A stretch of 64,000 nucleotides of DNA from Inhella inkyongensis (lineage in GTDB: Bacteria > Pseudomonadota > Gammaproteobacteria > Burkholderiales > Burkholderiaceae_C): contig NZ_CP040709.1 in the NCBI RefSeq assembly GCF_005952805.1, forward strand, positions 3,410,001 through 3,474,000. The letters run 5' to 3'. A program made the position numbers and the translations under genes. Shown piece after piece: positions 19,416 through 28,225 of the stretch. Position 1 is the stretch's first letter, and each line of letters starts with the position of its first letter. The notes beneath the pieces were generated by a model that saw nothing but the letters and a program-made list of their open reading frames with translations, made no database searches and had not been told where the DNA came from.

Positions 19416-20018
19416 TCAGGGCGGCAACACGCTCACCTTGGGCCAGCGCTCGGCATAGCGTTTGCTCGCGCAGCGCTTGCGATAGGTGTCGACACTGACC
19501 CGGCGCGGGTTGCGCCGCACGCGGCAGGCGAACAAATCGTCCAGACCCAGGGGCGCGATCAGCTTCAGCGCGTCATCAGGCTCTAGGCGCACGGCCAGCG
19601 CCGTGCAGAACTCGGGCCAACTGGCCACCGCCTCTTCCAATGAATGCAGCGGCGCCACCGCATGACCGAACTCGACTTCAAACCACTCGTGCACCCGCGC
19701 CTGGTTGGTCACTTCCCAAGGCAAGCCGGGGCAGCGCTGATTCAGCAGCGCCTGCAACTCGGCATCGCTGCGCGGCTCATCAGAATCGAAGAACACCAGG
19801 TCCACATCGGCCGGCAGCCGATCCAGCGGATGTCCATGCAGGGCATCCCACACAAGATTGCGCAGGCTGCCCGCGCCGATGGCCCAGTCCCGCAGGCCCA
19901 GCTCGCGGGCGAACTGCAGGGCCTGCATCAGCCAGGGGCTGGCGCGCACCCACTCCAGCAGGCGCGCGGACTCAGCGCCCAAGGACCGGCTCGCTGAATC
20001 CCCAGCGCTTCGGCGCAT
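19416..20018 (-). CDS. nucleotidyltransferase-fold protein (NTP_transf_6 type)
   Basis: This protein of up to 200 residues resembles the DUF925/NTP_transf_6 family. The signature is GAGSLRNLVWD followed by DVDLVFFD, the paired aspartates of a nucleotidyltransferase active site. The function of the family is not known. The 5' end overlaps the last 47 bp of the upstream protease-like gene. The true start may be later, since the first 20 residues look unlike the domain. The gene is followed after 60 nt by mccA. Confidence 0.75.
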   Translation of the reverse strand: MRRSAGDSASRSLGAESARLLEWVRASPWLMQALQFARELGLRDWAIGAGSLRNLVWDALHGHPLDRLPADVDLVFFDSDEPRSDAELQALLNQRCPGLPWEVTNQARVHEWFEVEFGHAVAPLHSLEEAVASWPEFCTALAVRLEPDDALKLIAPLGLDDLFACRVRRNPRRVSVDTYRKRCASKRYAERWPKVSVLPP

Positions 20019-21717
20019 CGGCCCTGAGCTTCAGCACCGTTCGCAAGCTGCGGGCCGGGAAGATTGGGAGGCAGGGCTGCTGACTCTTGCCGCCATCGGC
20101 ATAGCCCGCCTGGATCGCGTCGCCGCGCTGGCAGGCCGCATGCACAGCGTCCCAGGCCTCGACCGGCTCGCGCACCAAGCTGCGGCCCTGCAGATGCGTG
20201 AGGCGCTGCCCCAGGCGCAAGGTGCTGCAGCGCATGTCCGCGTCCAACTGGGCACCGTCGTTCATGGACCAGAAGCTGCTGGCACCAGCGCAGTCGGCCT
20301 TCATCAGCTGCCGCGTCAACTCCGTGGCCATCGAACGGCGCAGGCCCGCATTGAGCGGCTCACTACCCTCAAGAGCCAGCGATTCCGCCAGGCCGACCGC
20401 CTGCATCGCAGCGATCAAGCCGGAAGCGAAACCCTGCTCGGGGTCCAGCAGCAGTCGCTGCAACCAACCCGAATGATCTCCATCGGCCCAAGCCTGCAGG
20501 CGCGCCACCGTGAGCTCGGCGCCACCGGCATGCAGGCTCGCCAGTCGCTTCAGCAGCGTTTCAGGCCCAGGCAAGCGACTGGCATGCACCGCCTGCGCCA
20601 GCTGCATCAGGCTGACGCCGCAGGCGTAGTCCTCGCTCCCGCGCCGGCCGGTGGGGAGCTTGGCCGCCACCTGATCGCCCCGGGCGGCCAGGCAGGCATT
20701 CACATAGGCCTCCACGCGCTCCACCCAGCGCTGCGGGGCCAACTGGCCGGTCTGGGCCTGCTGCAGTAGGGCCATCCACTCGGCGTGGCCCTCGTGCAGC
20801 CAGGGCCGCGAGGCGTCGGAGCGATACAGGCCTGAGTTCCACCAGTGCCCGGCCTCATGGGCCACGAACAGGCCCAGATCCTCGGGCGACAGGGTGCTGG
20901 CATCGCGCGGCAGGCGCAGCCGCATCATGCGGCCCGGGGTGGTGTCGCCATGAAAGCCCGGCAGTTCGGAAAGCGTCACCACCAAGGCCCCCGAACCCGG
21001 CAGCGCCTGACCATAGGCCTTTGAGTAGGCCTGCACACTGCCCAGCAGATCCTGGCGGATCCGCTTCGCCTGATCCGCCAGCACCTTGGCATCCATCATC
21101 AGCCAGGCACCGCCCAGGTCCTGGGCCGGCCGCTGCCCCAGGAACACATACTCGGCCAAGCCCAGCCGACGCTGGTTCTCGTAGCCGCTGTTCTGCAGTT
21201 CCGCATCCACCTCGGCGGCACCCAGGGCCAGGTTCACCTCGCCCCGATGCTGCGCACCGCGCTGCAGCACCGCGGGCGCCTGCCACTGCCAGCGCAGAGC
21301 CGTGCCGGGCAAGAGCACCGCGTAATGCCCGGTGTGCAGCAGCACGCCCGAGCCATCGGCCTGCGGCTGCGCCGGCTCATAGGTGGCGTAGGCATTCAAG
21401 ACCTCGGGCCGGACGCGCAGGGTGGCGGCTTTGCAGCCCGCGCGCAGGCGCAGTGCGCTGGGCAGAAGTTCGGTGCAGTCGTCGGCAGCGCTCGCCATCT
21501 TTTTGCGCCAGGCCTGGGCCCCATGCGGCGTGGGCGGCCAAAAGGGCAGCTCTTGCACGCCCGCCGGTGGCTGGTAGCGCATCAGCAGGCTGCCGTCTTT
21601 GGCCAAGCTACCCTGGATCAACAACTCGGGGGTATTGGCCCAAGCCATCTGGGCCGCAGCCGCCAGCCACACCCCCAAGCCGGCGCGCAACAACGGCCTG
21701 CGAAAACGCTTCTTCAT
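19972..21717 (-). CDS. secreted gluzincin-like metalloprotease of unknown function
   Basis: This 581-residue protein has a signal peptide (about 1-27, ending MAWANT). A zinc motif H287-E-A-G-H291 is followed by E309 in WLHEGHAEW, the HEXXH-x17-E spacing close to M1/M61 gluzincins. The rest has no recognisable domain. I start it at ATG 21717 (MKKRF); the in-frame extension upstream to 22029 runs through the inverted-repeat element and is not credible. It is probably a periplasmic or surface peptidase. The 3' end overlaps the nucleotidyltransferase gene. Confidence 0.7.
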   Translation of the reverse strand: MKKRFRRPLLRAGLGVWLAAAAQMAWANTPELLIQGSLAKDGSLLMRYQPPAGVQELPFWPPTPHGAQAWRKKMASAADDCTELLPSALRLRAGCKAATLRVRPEVLNAYATYEPAQPQADGSGVLLHTGHYAVLLPGTALRWQWQAPAVLQRGAQHRGEVNLALGAAEVDAELQNSGYENQRRLGLAEYVFLGQRPAQDLGGAWLMMDAKVLADQAKRIRQDLLGSVQAYSKAYGQALPGSGALVVTLSELPGFHGDTTPGRMMRLRLPRDASTLSPEDLGLFVAHEAGHWWNSGLYRSDASRPWLHEGHAEWMALLQQAQTGQLAPQRWVERVEAYVNACLAARGDQVAAKLPTGRRGSEDYACGVSLMQLAQAVHASRLPGPETLLKRLASLHAGGAELTVARLQAWADGDHSGWLQRLLLDPEQGFASGLIAAMQAVGLAESLALEGSEPLNAGLRRSMATELTRQLMKADCAGASSFWSMNDGAQLDADMRCSTLRLGQRLTHLQGRSLVREPVEAWDAVHAACQRGDAIQAGYADGGKSQQPCLPIFPARSLRTVLKLRADAPKRWGFSEPVLGR

Positions 21718-21748
21718 GCATCCCCCCTCTGAGTGGGGGCGCAGTTTA

Positions 21749-22020
21749 GGGAGGGTCCGCAATCCCCATGCAGCCCGCGTTTGCGAGAGAACCGGCCGGA
21801 TCGTAGACGGCGCGCGAAGGTCGGACTCGCCGTCCGACAGCCGAGCGCGCCAACGACCGAGACGGCCGGTTATCTCGCAAACCCGTGCGGGCCAAAGACT
21901 TGTCGGGCGCTGGCCGGCGTTGCAAGCCTTGCTCAGGCCACCAGCCTGAGCTGCGGCTCGCGCCTTGGCCCTCATCCCGAAAAGTCTTGGCGCGGGCGCA
22001 GGGGGGTTGCAGACCCTCCC
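21749..22020. repeat. MITE-like element: 31-bp terminal inverted repeats with two internal hairpins
   Basis: This 272-bp stretch fills most of the only gene-free gap over 300 nt (21718-22025). The ends are inverted copies (21749-21779 and 21990-22020) that begin GGGAGGGTCYGCAAYCCCC. Inside, GTTTGCGAGAGAACCGGCCG (21779-21798) is inverted at 21863-21882 with one mismatch and encloses GTCGGAC-TCGCC-GTCCGAC. A second arm starts at CCAAAGACTTGTCGGG (21892-21907) and pairs with 21976-21990, enclosing GCTCAGGC-CACCA-GCCTGAGC. The whole folds as one stem with two long branches. I see no transposase or clear target duplication. It resembles a non-autonomous mobile element or a structured RNA within the operon. 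Confidence 0.6.
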
Positions 22021-22025
22021 TTGCC

Positions 22026-22376
22026 TCACCAGAGCTCGATGCCCCAGCGCCGCACCAAGGCCGCAAACGCCACGAACCCGACCAGGCCCACCGCGCTGCT
22101 AGCCGCCAGCGTGGGCCAGAAGCCCCAGCGCGGCAGCAGCCAAGGGAAGACCACGAACATCGGCAAGGTGGGCAGCACATACCAAAGCGTGTACTGCGCA
22201 TGGCGCGCCAGCTTCTCGCTCGGCTGGCCTTCCACATGCATCCAGATCAGCGCCAGCACCGTTACCCAGGGCAGCGCCCCGATCAGGCCGCCCAGGCGGT
22301 CGCTGCGGCGCACGGCCTCGCCGATCAGGACCACCAGAGCGGCCGTGATCGCGTACTTGGTCAGCAGCCAGCTCAT
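22026..22376 (-). CDS. DUF3147-like small membrane protein
   Basis: This 116-residue integral membrane protein has four predicted hydrophobic helices. The order KYAITAALVVLIGEAVRRSDRLG, then LPWVTVLALIW and YTLWYVLPTLP matches the DUF3147 family, whose role is unknown. The ATG at 22376 overlaps the stop of the upstream DUF4126 gene in an ATGA, so translation is coupled. The start 63 nt upstream offered by the longer open frame would duplicate coding sequence of the neighbour and is rejected. The stop lies five bases before the inverted-repeat element. Confidence 0.7.
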   Translation of the reverse strand: MSWLLTKYAITAALVVLIGEAVRRSDRLGGLIGALPWVTVLALIWMHVEGQPSEKLARHAQYTLWYVLPTLPMFVVFPWLLPRWGFWPTLAASSAVGLVGFVAFAALVRRWGIELW

Positions 22377-22990
22377 GCCACAGCCCCCTGGCGGCGCTGA
22401 CTCCAACCACGTGACCACAGCCCGCGCACGAAACGCCACAGGGTCCAGATCAGGGCGCCGGCCAGCACCGCCAACACCGTCAACACACCGGCCAGGGCCC
22501 AGGGGTGGGTCCAGCCCAACCAGAGCAGGCCGGGCACGGTCAGATCGCCCAGCAAGGACAGGCCGATGTTGGAGAAGGGTTCGGGCGAATGGTTGACCGC
22601 CACCCGCGTGGTGGCCTTGGCCAGATGCGCACCCGCCGCCAGACCACCGCCCATCAAGCCGGCCAGCAGCGCCCAGCCCTGGGCATCGCCGCCGCCGAAC
22701 ACCTGATAGGCCAGGGCCGCGCCGGCAGGGATGCGAATGAGGGTGTGCAGCGCATCCCAGGCGCTATCGACCCAAGGGATCTTGTCGGCCAGGAACTCCA
22801 CCAGCATCAGGCCGCCACTGCCCCAGAGCAGCAGCGGGGTCTGCAGCACTTGCAAGCCCGTGGGCAGGTTCACCCAGCCCAGCTGACCTGCCAGACCGGT
22901 AAGAAAGACCACGGCATAGAGCCGCATGCCGCTGGCCCAGCCGAGCGAAGCGGCCAGGGCCAGGAGTTGTGGCGTATCCAGATCAGGCAT
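22373..22990 (-). CDS. DUF4126-like membrane protein
   Basis: This 205-residue hydrophobic protein shows about five membrane segments. The pattern LAASLGWASGMRLYAVVFLTGL at the N-terminus and VAVNHSPEPFSNIGLSL in the middle fits the DUF4126 family, which has no assigned function. The start chosen is ATG 22990; upstream in-frame codons lie in the neighbouring gene gap. It overlaps the DUF3147 gene by four bases, a pairing that suggests the two proteins work together in the membrane. Confidence 0.7.
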   Translation of the reverse strand: MPDLDTPQLLALAASLGWASGMRLYAVVFLTGLAGQLGWVNLPTGLQVLQTPLLLWGSGGLMLVEFLADKIPWVDSAWDALHTLIRIPAGAALAYQVFGGGDAQGWALLAGLMGGGLAAGAHLAKATTRVAVNHSPEPFSNIGLSLLGDLTVPGLLWLGWTHPWALAGVLTVLAVLAGALIWTLWRFVRGLWSRGWSQRRQGAVA

Positions 22991-23012
22991 GGCCGCATTC
23001 TGCGGCCGGCCT

Positions 23013-23390
23013 TTACACCGCGAAGAAGTAGCGCACCAGGCCGAAGGCGAAGGCAAACAGCCAGCCGCAGCCGAAGCGGTCGATGCGCAGCAGGGCCTGG
23101 CCCCGCCCCTCGCGCCAGCGGCCCAGGGCGTGCATCAGCGCGCCGGCCACGATGGGCGTCACGATCAGGTTGGGCAGGCGCCAGGCCGGGGGCACCAGGC
23201 TGTCGGACCAGATCAGCAGGCTCAAGCCGCCCAAGGCCAGACCCAACAGCGCGTAGCTGATGGCCGACCACCAGATCGACGGCTTGCGCTCGAAGGGTTG
23301 GGCCAGACCGCGCAGGCCCAGTTCCACGAAGAGCTCACCAAAGACGTTCAGCAGCAGCTCGCCGAAGAGTTCGAACAAGACCTCCAGCAT
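23013..23390 (-). CDS. small membrane protein of unknown function
   Basis: This 125-residue protein has an amphipathic leucine-rich N-terminus and about three hydrophobic helices (around 42-62, 72-87 and 108-123). I recognise no family. It lies 19 nt after bioB and 22 nt before the DUF4126 gene, in the same orientation. This suggests it is part of the same transcript but gives no hint of a role in biotin synthesis. Confidence 0.6.
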   Translation of the reverse strand: MLEVLFELFGELLLNVFGELFVELGLRGLAQPFERKPSIWWSAISYALLGLALGGLSLLIWSDSLVPPAWRLPNLIVTPIVAGALMHALGRWREGRGQALLRIDRFGCGWLFAFAFGLVRYFFAV

Positions 23391-23409
23391 GGGCGCGCGG
23401 CGAGTCTCT

Positions 23410-24456
23410 TCAGACCGGTCCGCACCCGCAACCTGCGTGCGCGTCGCGCTGCTCGGTCACGGTCTCCTGCACCTCGGCCACGCTCAGGTCCAGGCGCTCC
23501 AGCAGGCGGCGGTCGGCCTCGGCCTGGGGGTTGCCGGTGGTCAGAAGCTTCTCGCCGTAGAAGATGGAGTTGGCACCGGCCATGAAACACAGGGCCTGCA
23601 GGGCTTCGTCCATCTGCTCGCGGCCGGCCGACAGGCGCACCATGCTGTGCGGCATGGTGATGCGGGCCACGGCGATGGTGCGCACGAACTCGAAGGGATC
23701 GAGGTCTTCGTTCTTGGCCAGCGGCGTGCCTTCCACCTTCACCAGGTTGTTGATGGGCACGGACTCGGGCGGCGGGTTCAGATTGGCCAGCTGGGCCACC
23801 AGGCCGGCGCGCTGGGTGCGGCTCTCGCCCAGGCCCACGATGCCGCCGCTGCACACCTTCATGCCGGTGGCGCGCACGGCCTCCAGGGTGTCCAGGCGGT
23901 CCTGGTAGGTGCGGGTGGTGATGATCTCGCCGTAGAACTCGGGCGAGGTGTCCAGGTTGTGGTTGTAGTAGTCCAGCCCGGCCTCGCGCAGCTGCACGGC
24001 CTGTTCGGCCTTGAGCATGCCGGCGGTCACGCAGGTTTCCAGGCCCAGGCCCTTGACCTCGCGCACCATGGCCATCAGCTGTTCCATGTGGCGGTCCTTG
24101 GGCGAACGCCAGGCCGCGCCCATGCAAAAGCGCGTGGCACCCTTGGACTTGGCGGCCTCGGCCGCGGCCTTCACTTCACTCAGGTCCAAGAGCTTCTCGG
24201 CCTCCAGGCCGGTGTCGTAGTGGCTGGACTGCGGGCAGTAGGCGCAATCTTCCTCGCAGCCGCCGGTCTTGATGGACAGCAGGGTCGAGAGCTGCACCTG
24301 GTTCTTGGGCTGATGTTCCTGATGCACGGCTTGCGCGCGGTGGATCAGCTCCATAAAGGGCAGCGCGAACAAGGCCTCGACCTCGGCCACCGACCAGGCT
24401 CCCTCGGCCGCCTTCACGGGGCGGTGCAGATGGATGGGTTGCACGGGCGCGTTCAT
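23410..24456 (-). CDS. bioB: biotin synthase
   Basis: This 348-residue radical SAM enzyme inserts sulphur into dethiobiotin to form biotin. The cluster motif C67-x3-C71-x2-C74 lies in [15 protein letters not shown]. The middle has [13 protein letters not shown], typical of BioB, and a GGIVGLGE segment. The C-terminus ends in a CGCGPV tail. The length is normal. It starts one base after the bioD stop, so the two are almost certainly co-translated in the order A-F-orphan-D-B. Confidence 0.97.
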   Translation of the reverse strand: MNAPVQPIHLHRPVKAAEGAWSVAEVEALFALPFMELIHRAQAVHQEHQPKNQVQLSTLLSIKTGGCEEDCAYCPQSSHYDTGLEAEKLLDLSEVKAAAEAAKSKGATRFCMGAAWRSPKDRHMEQLMAMVREVKGLGLETCVTAGMLKAEQAVQLREAGLDYYNHNLDTSPEFYGEIITTRTYQDRLDTLEAVRATGMKVCSGGIVGLGESRTQRAGLVAQLANLNPPPESVPINNLVKVEGTPLAKNEDLDPFEFVRTIAVARITMPHSMVRLSAGREQMDEALQALCFMAGANSIFYGEKLLTTGNPQAEADRRLLERLDLSVAEVQETVTEQRDAHAGCGCGPV

Positions 24457-24457
24457 A

Positions 24458-25162
24458 TCAGTCCTTGTTCAACAACAATCGGTCCAGAGCGGCGGCATCG
24501 AAATAGGCGGCCACCGCCTCGGGGGTCGGGGAGTCCAGGCGCGGGATGGCGCCCAGGCAGGGTGCGGGCAGCAAGGCCCGCAAGGTGGCGAGATTTTCGC
24601 CGTGTTGCAGCATCTGGCCGTCCACGGTGTTGGCGATCCATCCGGCCAGGGTCAGACCGCGTGCCGAAACAGCCTCGGCCGTGAGCAGCGCGTGGTTGAT
24701 GCAGCCCAGACGCAGGCCCGCGACCAGGATCACCGGTGCGGCCAAATCACGGGCCAGATCGGCGCTGTCCCAACGAGCCTCCTCGTCCAAGGGCACGCGG
24801 AAACCACCCACACCCTCGACGAAGGCGAGGTCCAGCTTGGGCAGCGGCGCGCGCAGCGCGGCCAACACCTCGGCGCGACGGATGGGCCGCCCCTCCAGGC
24901 GCGCGGCCAGGTGCGGGGCGCAGGGCGTGCGCAGCTGAATGGGGCCGATCTCCTGCTCGGTCAGACCCACCGTCTGTGCGGCATGCAGCAGCGCCACGTC
25001 CTCGTTGACCCAGCGGCCCGCACGCAGCTCCTGCCCTGCGGCCACCGGCTTCAAGCCCGCCGCGCGCAGGCCGCGCTGGGCGGCCGCATGGGTGAGCGCG
25101 GCGGTACAGGTGGTCTTGCCAATCTCGGTGTCGGTGCCGGTGATGAAGTAGGTTCCGGTCAT
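24458..25162 (-). CDS. bioD: dethiobiotin synthetase
   Basis: This 234-residue ATP-dependent carboxylase closes the ureido ring of dethiobiotin from 7,8-diaminopelargonic acid. The P-loop reads [10 protein letters not shown] (9-18). KPVAAG and [10 protein letters not shown], two further BioD motifs, follow. The gene sits four bases after the stop of an orphan gene and one base before bioB. Nothing unusual is seen in the protein itself. Confidence 0.95.
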   Translation of the reverse strand: MTGTYFITGTDTEIGKTTCTAALTHAAAQRGLRAAGLKPVAAGQELRAGRWVNEDVALLHAAQTVGLTEQEIGPIQLRTPCAPHLAARLEGRPIRRAEVLAALRAPLPKLDLAFVEGVGGFRVPLDEEARWDSADLARDLAAPVILVAGLRLGCINHALLTAEAVSARGLTLAGWIANTVDGQMLQHGENLATLRALLPAPCLGAIPRLDSPTPEAVAAYFDAAALDRLLLNKD

Positions 25163-25166
25163 GGCC

Positions 25167-25739
25167 CTAATCGTTGAACTGGAATAACAGGTGAAACAAG
25201 CGATCCCAGGGCTCTAGCCCCTCGCTGCGCTGCAGCGGCTCAAACCAGCTGGGCATAGGTTGGTGCAATTCCTGTGGCGTTAGACAGCGATAGCCCGACA
25301 GTCCAATTGCGTGCTCGATGGCGGAGCGAAAAGGTCCGGGCTCGAGATCCTCTAGCTTCAAACACTGAGGCAAGTCCAATCCACCGAAGCCCCAACAACC
25401 ATACGGTCCGCCGTCGTCGTAGATCTGTTTATCCCACTCCGTACGACCGAAGGCCACGACTGGCGCGAACAAGGAAAAATAGAAGACCAAACTGGGAAAC
25501 CGGTGCCGCACGTACGGACGCCCATCCAACACCCCAGCTTCGCGAACCACCAGCTCAGGCCGATACACGTACACCCCCTCGTAGCTGTTGTAGCTATTCC
25601 CGCGGATGTCCGCTTTGAAGGGACCACGCGATTCGACGGCACTTGCAAATACGCCCACTGCTTTGCCTGCTGAGGCCTCACTGAAGCCATCCAAGACTTG
25701 CCAGTCCGCGAGCCCTCTGAGTTCATGCTCTTGAAACAC
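25167..25739 (-). CDS. orphan protein inserted in the biotin operon
   Basis: This 190-residue protein is unlike any biotin enzyme I know. It is rich in aromatic residues (for example NSYNSYEGVYVY, YGCWGFGG), lacks a signal peptide or membrane helix, and has no recognised domain. The general look resembles small immunity-type or phage-cargo proteins, but that is a guess. It starts with GTG three bases after bioF, with an excellent AAGGAGG site just upstream. Base composition is clearly AT-richer than in bioF and bioD on either side. This suggests a late insertion that preserved the operon. Confidence 0.75.
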   Translation of the reverse strand: MFQEHELRGLADWQVLDGFSEASAGKAVGVFASAVESRGPFKADIRGNSYNSYEGVYVYRPELVVREAGVLDGRPYVRHRFPSLVFYFSLFAPVVAFGRTEWDKQIYDDGGPYGCWGFGGLDLPQCLKLEDLEPGPFRSAIEHAIGLSGYRCLTPQELHQPMPSWFEPLQRSEGLEPWDRLFHLLFQFND

Positions 25740-25742
25740 GCG

Positions 25743-26939
25743 TCAACCTCCTTGAAACGGCTCGAACGCTGACAACGCCAGCATGAGCGCATTCAAGTCT
25801 TCGCTGCGGTGATCCGCACACAGCGTGATGCGCAAGCGCGCCGTGCCCGCCGGCACCGTAGGCGGGCGGATGGCCGGCACGCGGAGGCCGGCCGCCTCCA
25901 GCTGGCCTGAGAGCGCCAGTGCGGCGGCGTTTTCGCCCACGATCAGCGGCTGGATCGGTGTGTCGCTGGCCGGCAGCTGCCAGCCACGCGTGGCGGCGAG
26001 GGGCGCCAACCCTGTGGCCAGCTGATCGCGCAGCAGCTCCAGCTGCGCACGGCGGCGCTCGCCCTCCTCGCCCTCAATCAAGGCCAGCGACTTCAAGAGC
26101 GCATGGGCCAGGGCCGGCGGGCTGGCGGTGGTGAAGATGGTGGGGCGGCTGGTCTGCAGCAGCCATTCGATCAGCGTCGGGTGGGCGGCGATAAAGGCCC
26201 CCGCCACACCGGCCGCCTTGCCGAGCGTCCCCATCCACACCAGGCGCTCGCTGCGCAGGCCACAGTGGGCCAGGCTGCCGCGCCCGCGTGGGCCCAGCAC
26301 GCCAAAGCCATGGGCGTCGTCCACCAGCAGCAGGGCATCAAAGCACTCGGCCAGGGCCAGCAATTCGCGCAGCGGGGCCAGATGGCCGTCCATGCTGAAC
26401 ACGGCGTCCGTGACGATCAGCTTGGTGGCGGCCGTGGAGGCGCGCAGCTGGGCCTCCAGCTGGTCCAGGTCGGCATAAATGCTCTTGCGCGCTCTGGCGA
26501 GGCGCGCGCCGTCGATCAGGCTGGCGTGGTTCAGGCGCTCGGAAAACAGCTCGGCGTCCTCGCGGTCGGCAAGGCCGGTGAGCAGGGCCAGATTGGCCAT
26601 ATAGCCGGTGCACAGGGTGAGGGCCCGCGCCTCGGGAATGCAGTCGCGTGCCCAAGCGCCCAGCTCGGCCTCCAGCGCCTCATGCGCCTCACTGTGGCCG
26701 CTGATCAAGTGCGAGGCCCCTGCACCAACGCCCCAGCGCGCCGCGCCTTCTTGCAGGGCGGCAATCAGCTCCGGGTGGTCGGCCAGGCCCAGGTAATCGT
26801 TTGAACAGAACAGCAGCAGCTCGCGACCGTCCACGCGCTGGCGAGGTGCGGTGGGCGAGCCGGCGAGGCGCCGCGTGCGGCTCAGATCCTGCGCCGCACG
26901 TTCATCCAGCCGCGCCCGAAAGCGATCGAACAGGCTCAC
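25743..26939 (-). CDS. bioF: 8-amino-7-oxononanoate synthase
   Basis: This 398-residue PLP enzyme condenses pimeloyl thioester with alanine. The start is a GTG at 26939 (MSLFDRFRARL), which overlaps the bioA stop in GTGA. Family motifs are FCSNDYLGLADHPE, GAGASHLISGHSEAHEALE, the PLP-binding DDAHGFGVLG and the lysine segment TLGKAAGVAGAF. The longer frame starting at 26987 would read into bioA and is rejected. Confidence 0.95.
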   Translation of the reverse strand: MSLFDRFRARLDERAAQDLSRTRRLAGSPTAPRQRVDGRELLLFCSNDYLGLADHPELIAALQEGAARWGVGAGASHLISGHSEAHEALEAELGAWARDCIPEARALTLCTGYMANLALLTGLADREDAELFSERLNHASLIDGARLARARKSIYADLDQLEAQLRASTAATKLIVTDAVFSMDGHLAPLRELLALAECFDALLLVDDAHGFGVLGPRGRGSLAHCGLRSERLVWMGTLGKAAGVAGAFIAAHPTLIEWLLQTSRPTIFTTASPPALAHALLKSLALIEGEEGERRRAQLELLRDQLATGLAPLAATRGWQLPASDTPIQPLIVGENAAALALSGQLEAAGLRVPAIRPPTVPAGTARLRITLCADHRSEDLNALMLALSAFEPFQGG

Positions 26940-28225
26940 CGCGGGCAAACCTCGTCGAGCGTGGCGCGCACCTGCTGCGCCAACCACTGGGCGGTGGGCG
27001 CATCGATAACATAGGGCGGCATCAGATAGACGCTGCGACCGATGGGGCGGATCAAGAGCTCGTGCGCGCGCGCAACGAGGTGGAAGGTTTCCGCAAAGCG
27101 CTCGCCCGCCACCTCAGCACGCACATCAAAGGCCAGCACCATCCCCGTCTGGCGCCCGGCCTCCACGCGCGGGTCGGCCAGCAAAGGCGCAAAGGCTTCG
27201 CGCAGGTGCTTGGCCTGAGCCGGCAAGGTGGGCAAGACAGCCTCCATGCGCCGCAGCACCTCGTTGGCCGCCGCGCAGGCAATGGCATTGCCGGTGTAGG
27301 AATGCGAGTGCAAAAAGCCGCGCGCCACCTCGGGCGAGAGGAAGGCCTCGAACACGGTGTCTGTGGTCAGCACCAGGGACAGCGGCAGGGTGCCGCCGGT
27401 GATGCCCTTGCTCAGCAGTACAAAGTCGGGCCAGCTTGCTGTGCTGACCTGCTCCCAAGCAAAGAAGGTCCCAGTGCGGCCGCAGCCCACGGCGATCTCA
27501 TCGGCGATCAGGTGCGCGCCGTAGCGGGTGCACAGCGCGCGCAGTTCGCGCAGGGCTTCCGGCCCGTGCATGCGCATGCCGCTGGCCCCCTGGATCAAGG
27601 GCTCGACGATGACCGCCGCGCAGCGCCCCTTCAGTTCAAGCAGCTTGGCCTCGATGGCCGCCAGCGCGCCGGCCTCGTGCAGGGCCGGGGCCAGGTGGGT
27701 GGCGCGCAAGAGCGGCGCGTAGGCATCGCGAAAGATCGCCACATCGGTGACCGAGAGCGCCCCCAGCGTTTCGCCGTGATAGCCGCCCGCCAGCGCGATG
27801 AACTCGCACTTCTGCGGCTGCCCCAGATTGCGCCAGTAGTGCGCGCTCATCTTCAGCGCGATCTCGGTGGCGCTGGCGCCGTCGCTGCCGAAGAAGGCAT
27901 GGCCCAGGGCGCCGCCGGTGCGCGCGCTCAAGCGCTCCGCCAGCTCCACCGCCGGCGCGTGCGTGCAGCCGGCCAGCATCACATGCGGCAAGGTGCGGGC
28001 CTGATGCGCAATGGCCTCGGCCAGGCCAGCGTCGGCATGGCCGAACAGGTTCACCCACCAGGAACTGTTGGCGTCGAAGTAGCGGCGGCCCTCGGTATCG
28101 ATCAGCCAGGGCCCCTCACCGCGCGCGATAGGCAGCGGCGGCACGGCATCCAGCCGCGCCATCTGGGTGCAGGGATGCCAGACGGCCGCGCGGCTGCGCG
28201 CGGCCAGGTCTTTGCCGGAATTCAT
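26936..28225 (-). CDS. bioA: adenosylmethionine-8-amino-7-oxononanoate aminotransferase
   Basis: This 429-residue class III PLP aminotransferase uses S-adenosylmethionine as amino donor to make diaminopelargonic acid. Visible are WHPCTQM, SSWWVNLFGHA, GSDGASATEIALKM, the GGYHGETLGALSV loop, DEIAVGCGRTG and the PLP lysine in LLSKGITGG. The ATG overlaps the stop of the upstream hydratase gene (ATGA) and the stop overlaps bioF (GTGA). Length and motifs are standard. Confidence 0.96.
   Translation of the reverse strand: MNSGKDLAARSRAAVWHPCTQMARLDAVPPLPIARGEGPWLIDTEGRRYFDANSSWWVNLFGHADAGLAEAIAHQARTLPHVMLAGCTHAPAVELAERLSARTGGALGHAFFGSDGASATEIALKMSAHYWRNLGQPQKCEFIALAGGYHGETLGALSVTDVAIFRDAYAPLLRATHLAPALHEAGALAAIEAKLLELKGRCAAVIVEPLIQGASGMRMHGPEALRELRALCTRYGAHLIADEIAVGCGRTGTFFAWEQVSTASWPDFVLLSKGITGGTLPLSLVLTTDTVFEAFLSPEVARGFLHSHSYTGNAIACAAANEVLRRMEAVLPTLPAQAKHLREAFAPLLADPRVEAGRQTGMVLAFDVRAEVAGERFAETFHLVARAHELLIRPIGRSVYLMPPYVIDAPTAQWLAQQVRATLDEVCPR

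Noticed and set aside
21718..22029. N-terminal extension of the secreted metalloprotease through the inverted-repeat element
   Set aside because: The extension has no signal peptide or domain and the ATG at 21717 gives a clear signal peptide.
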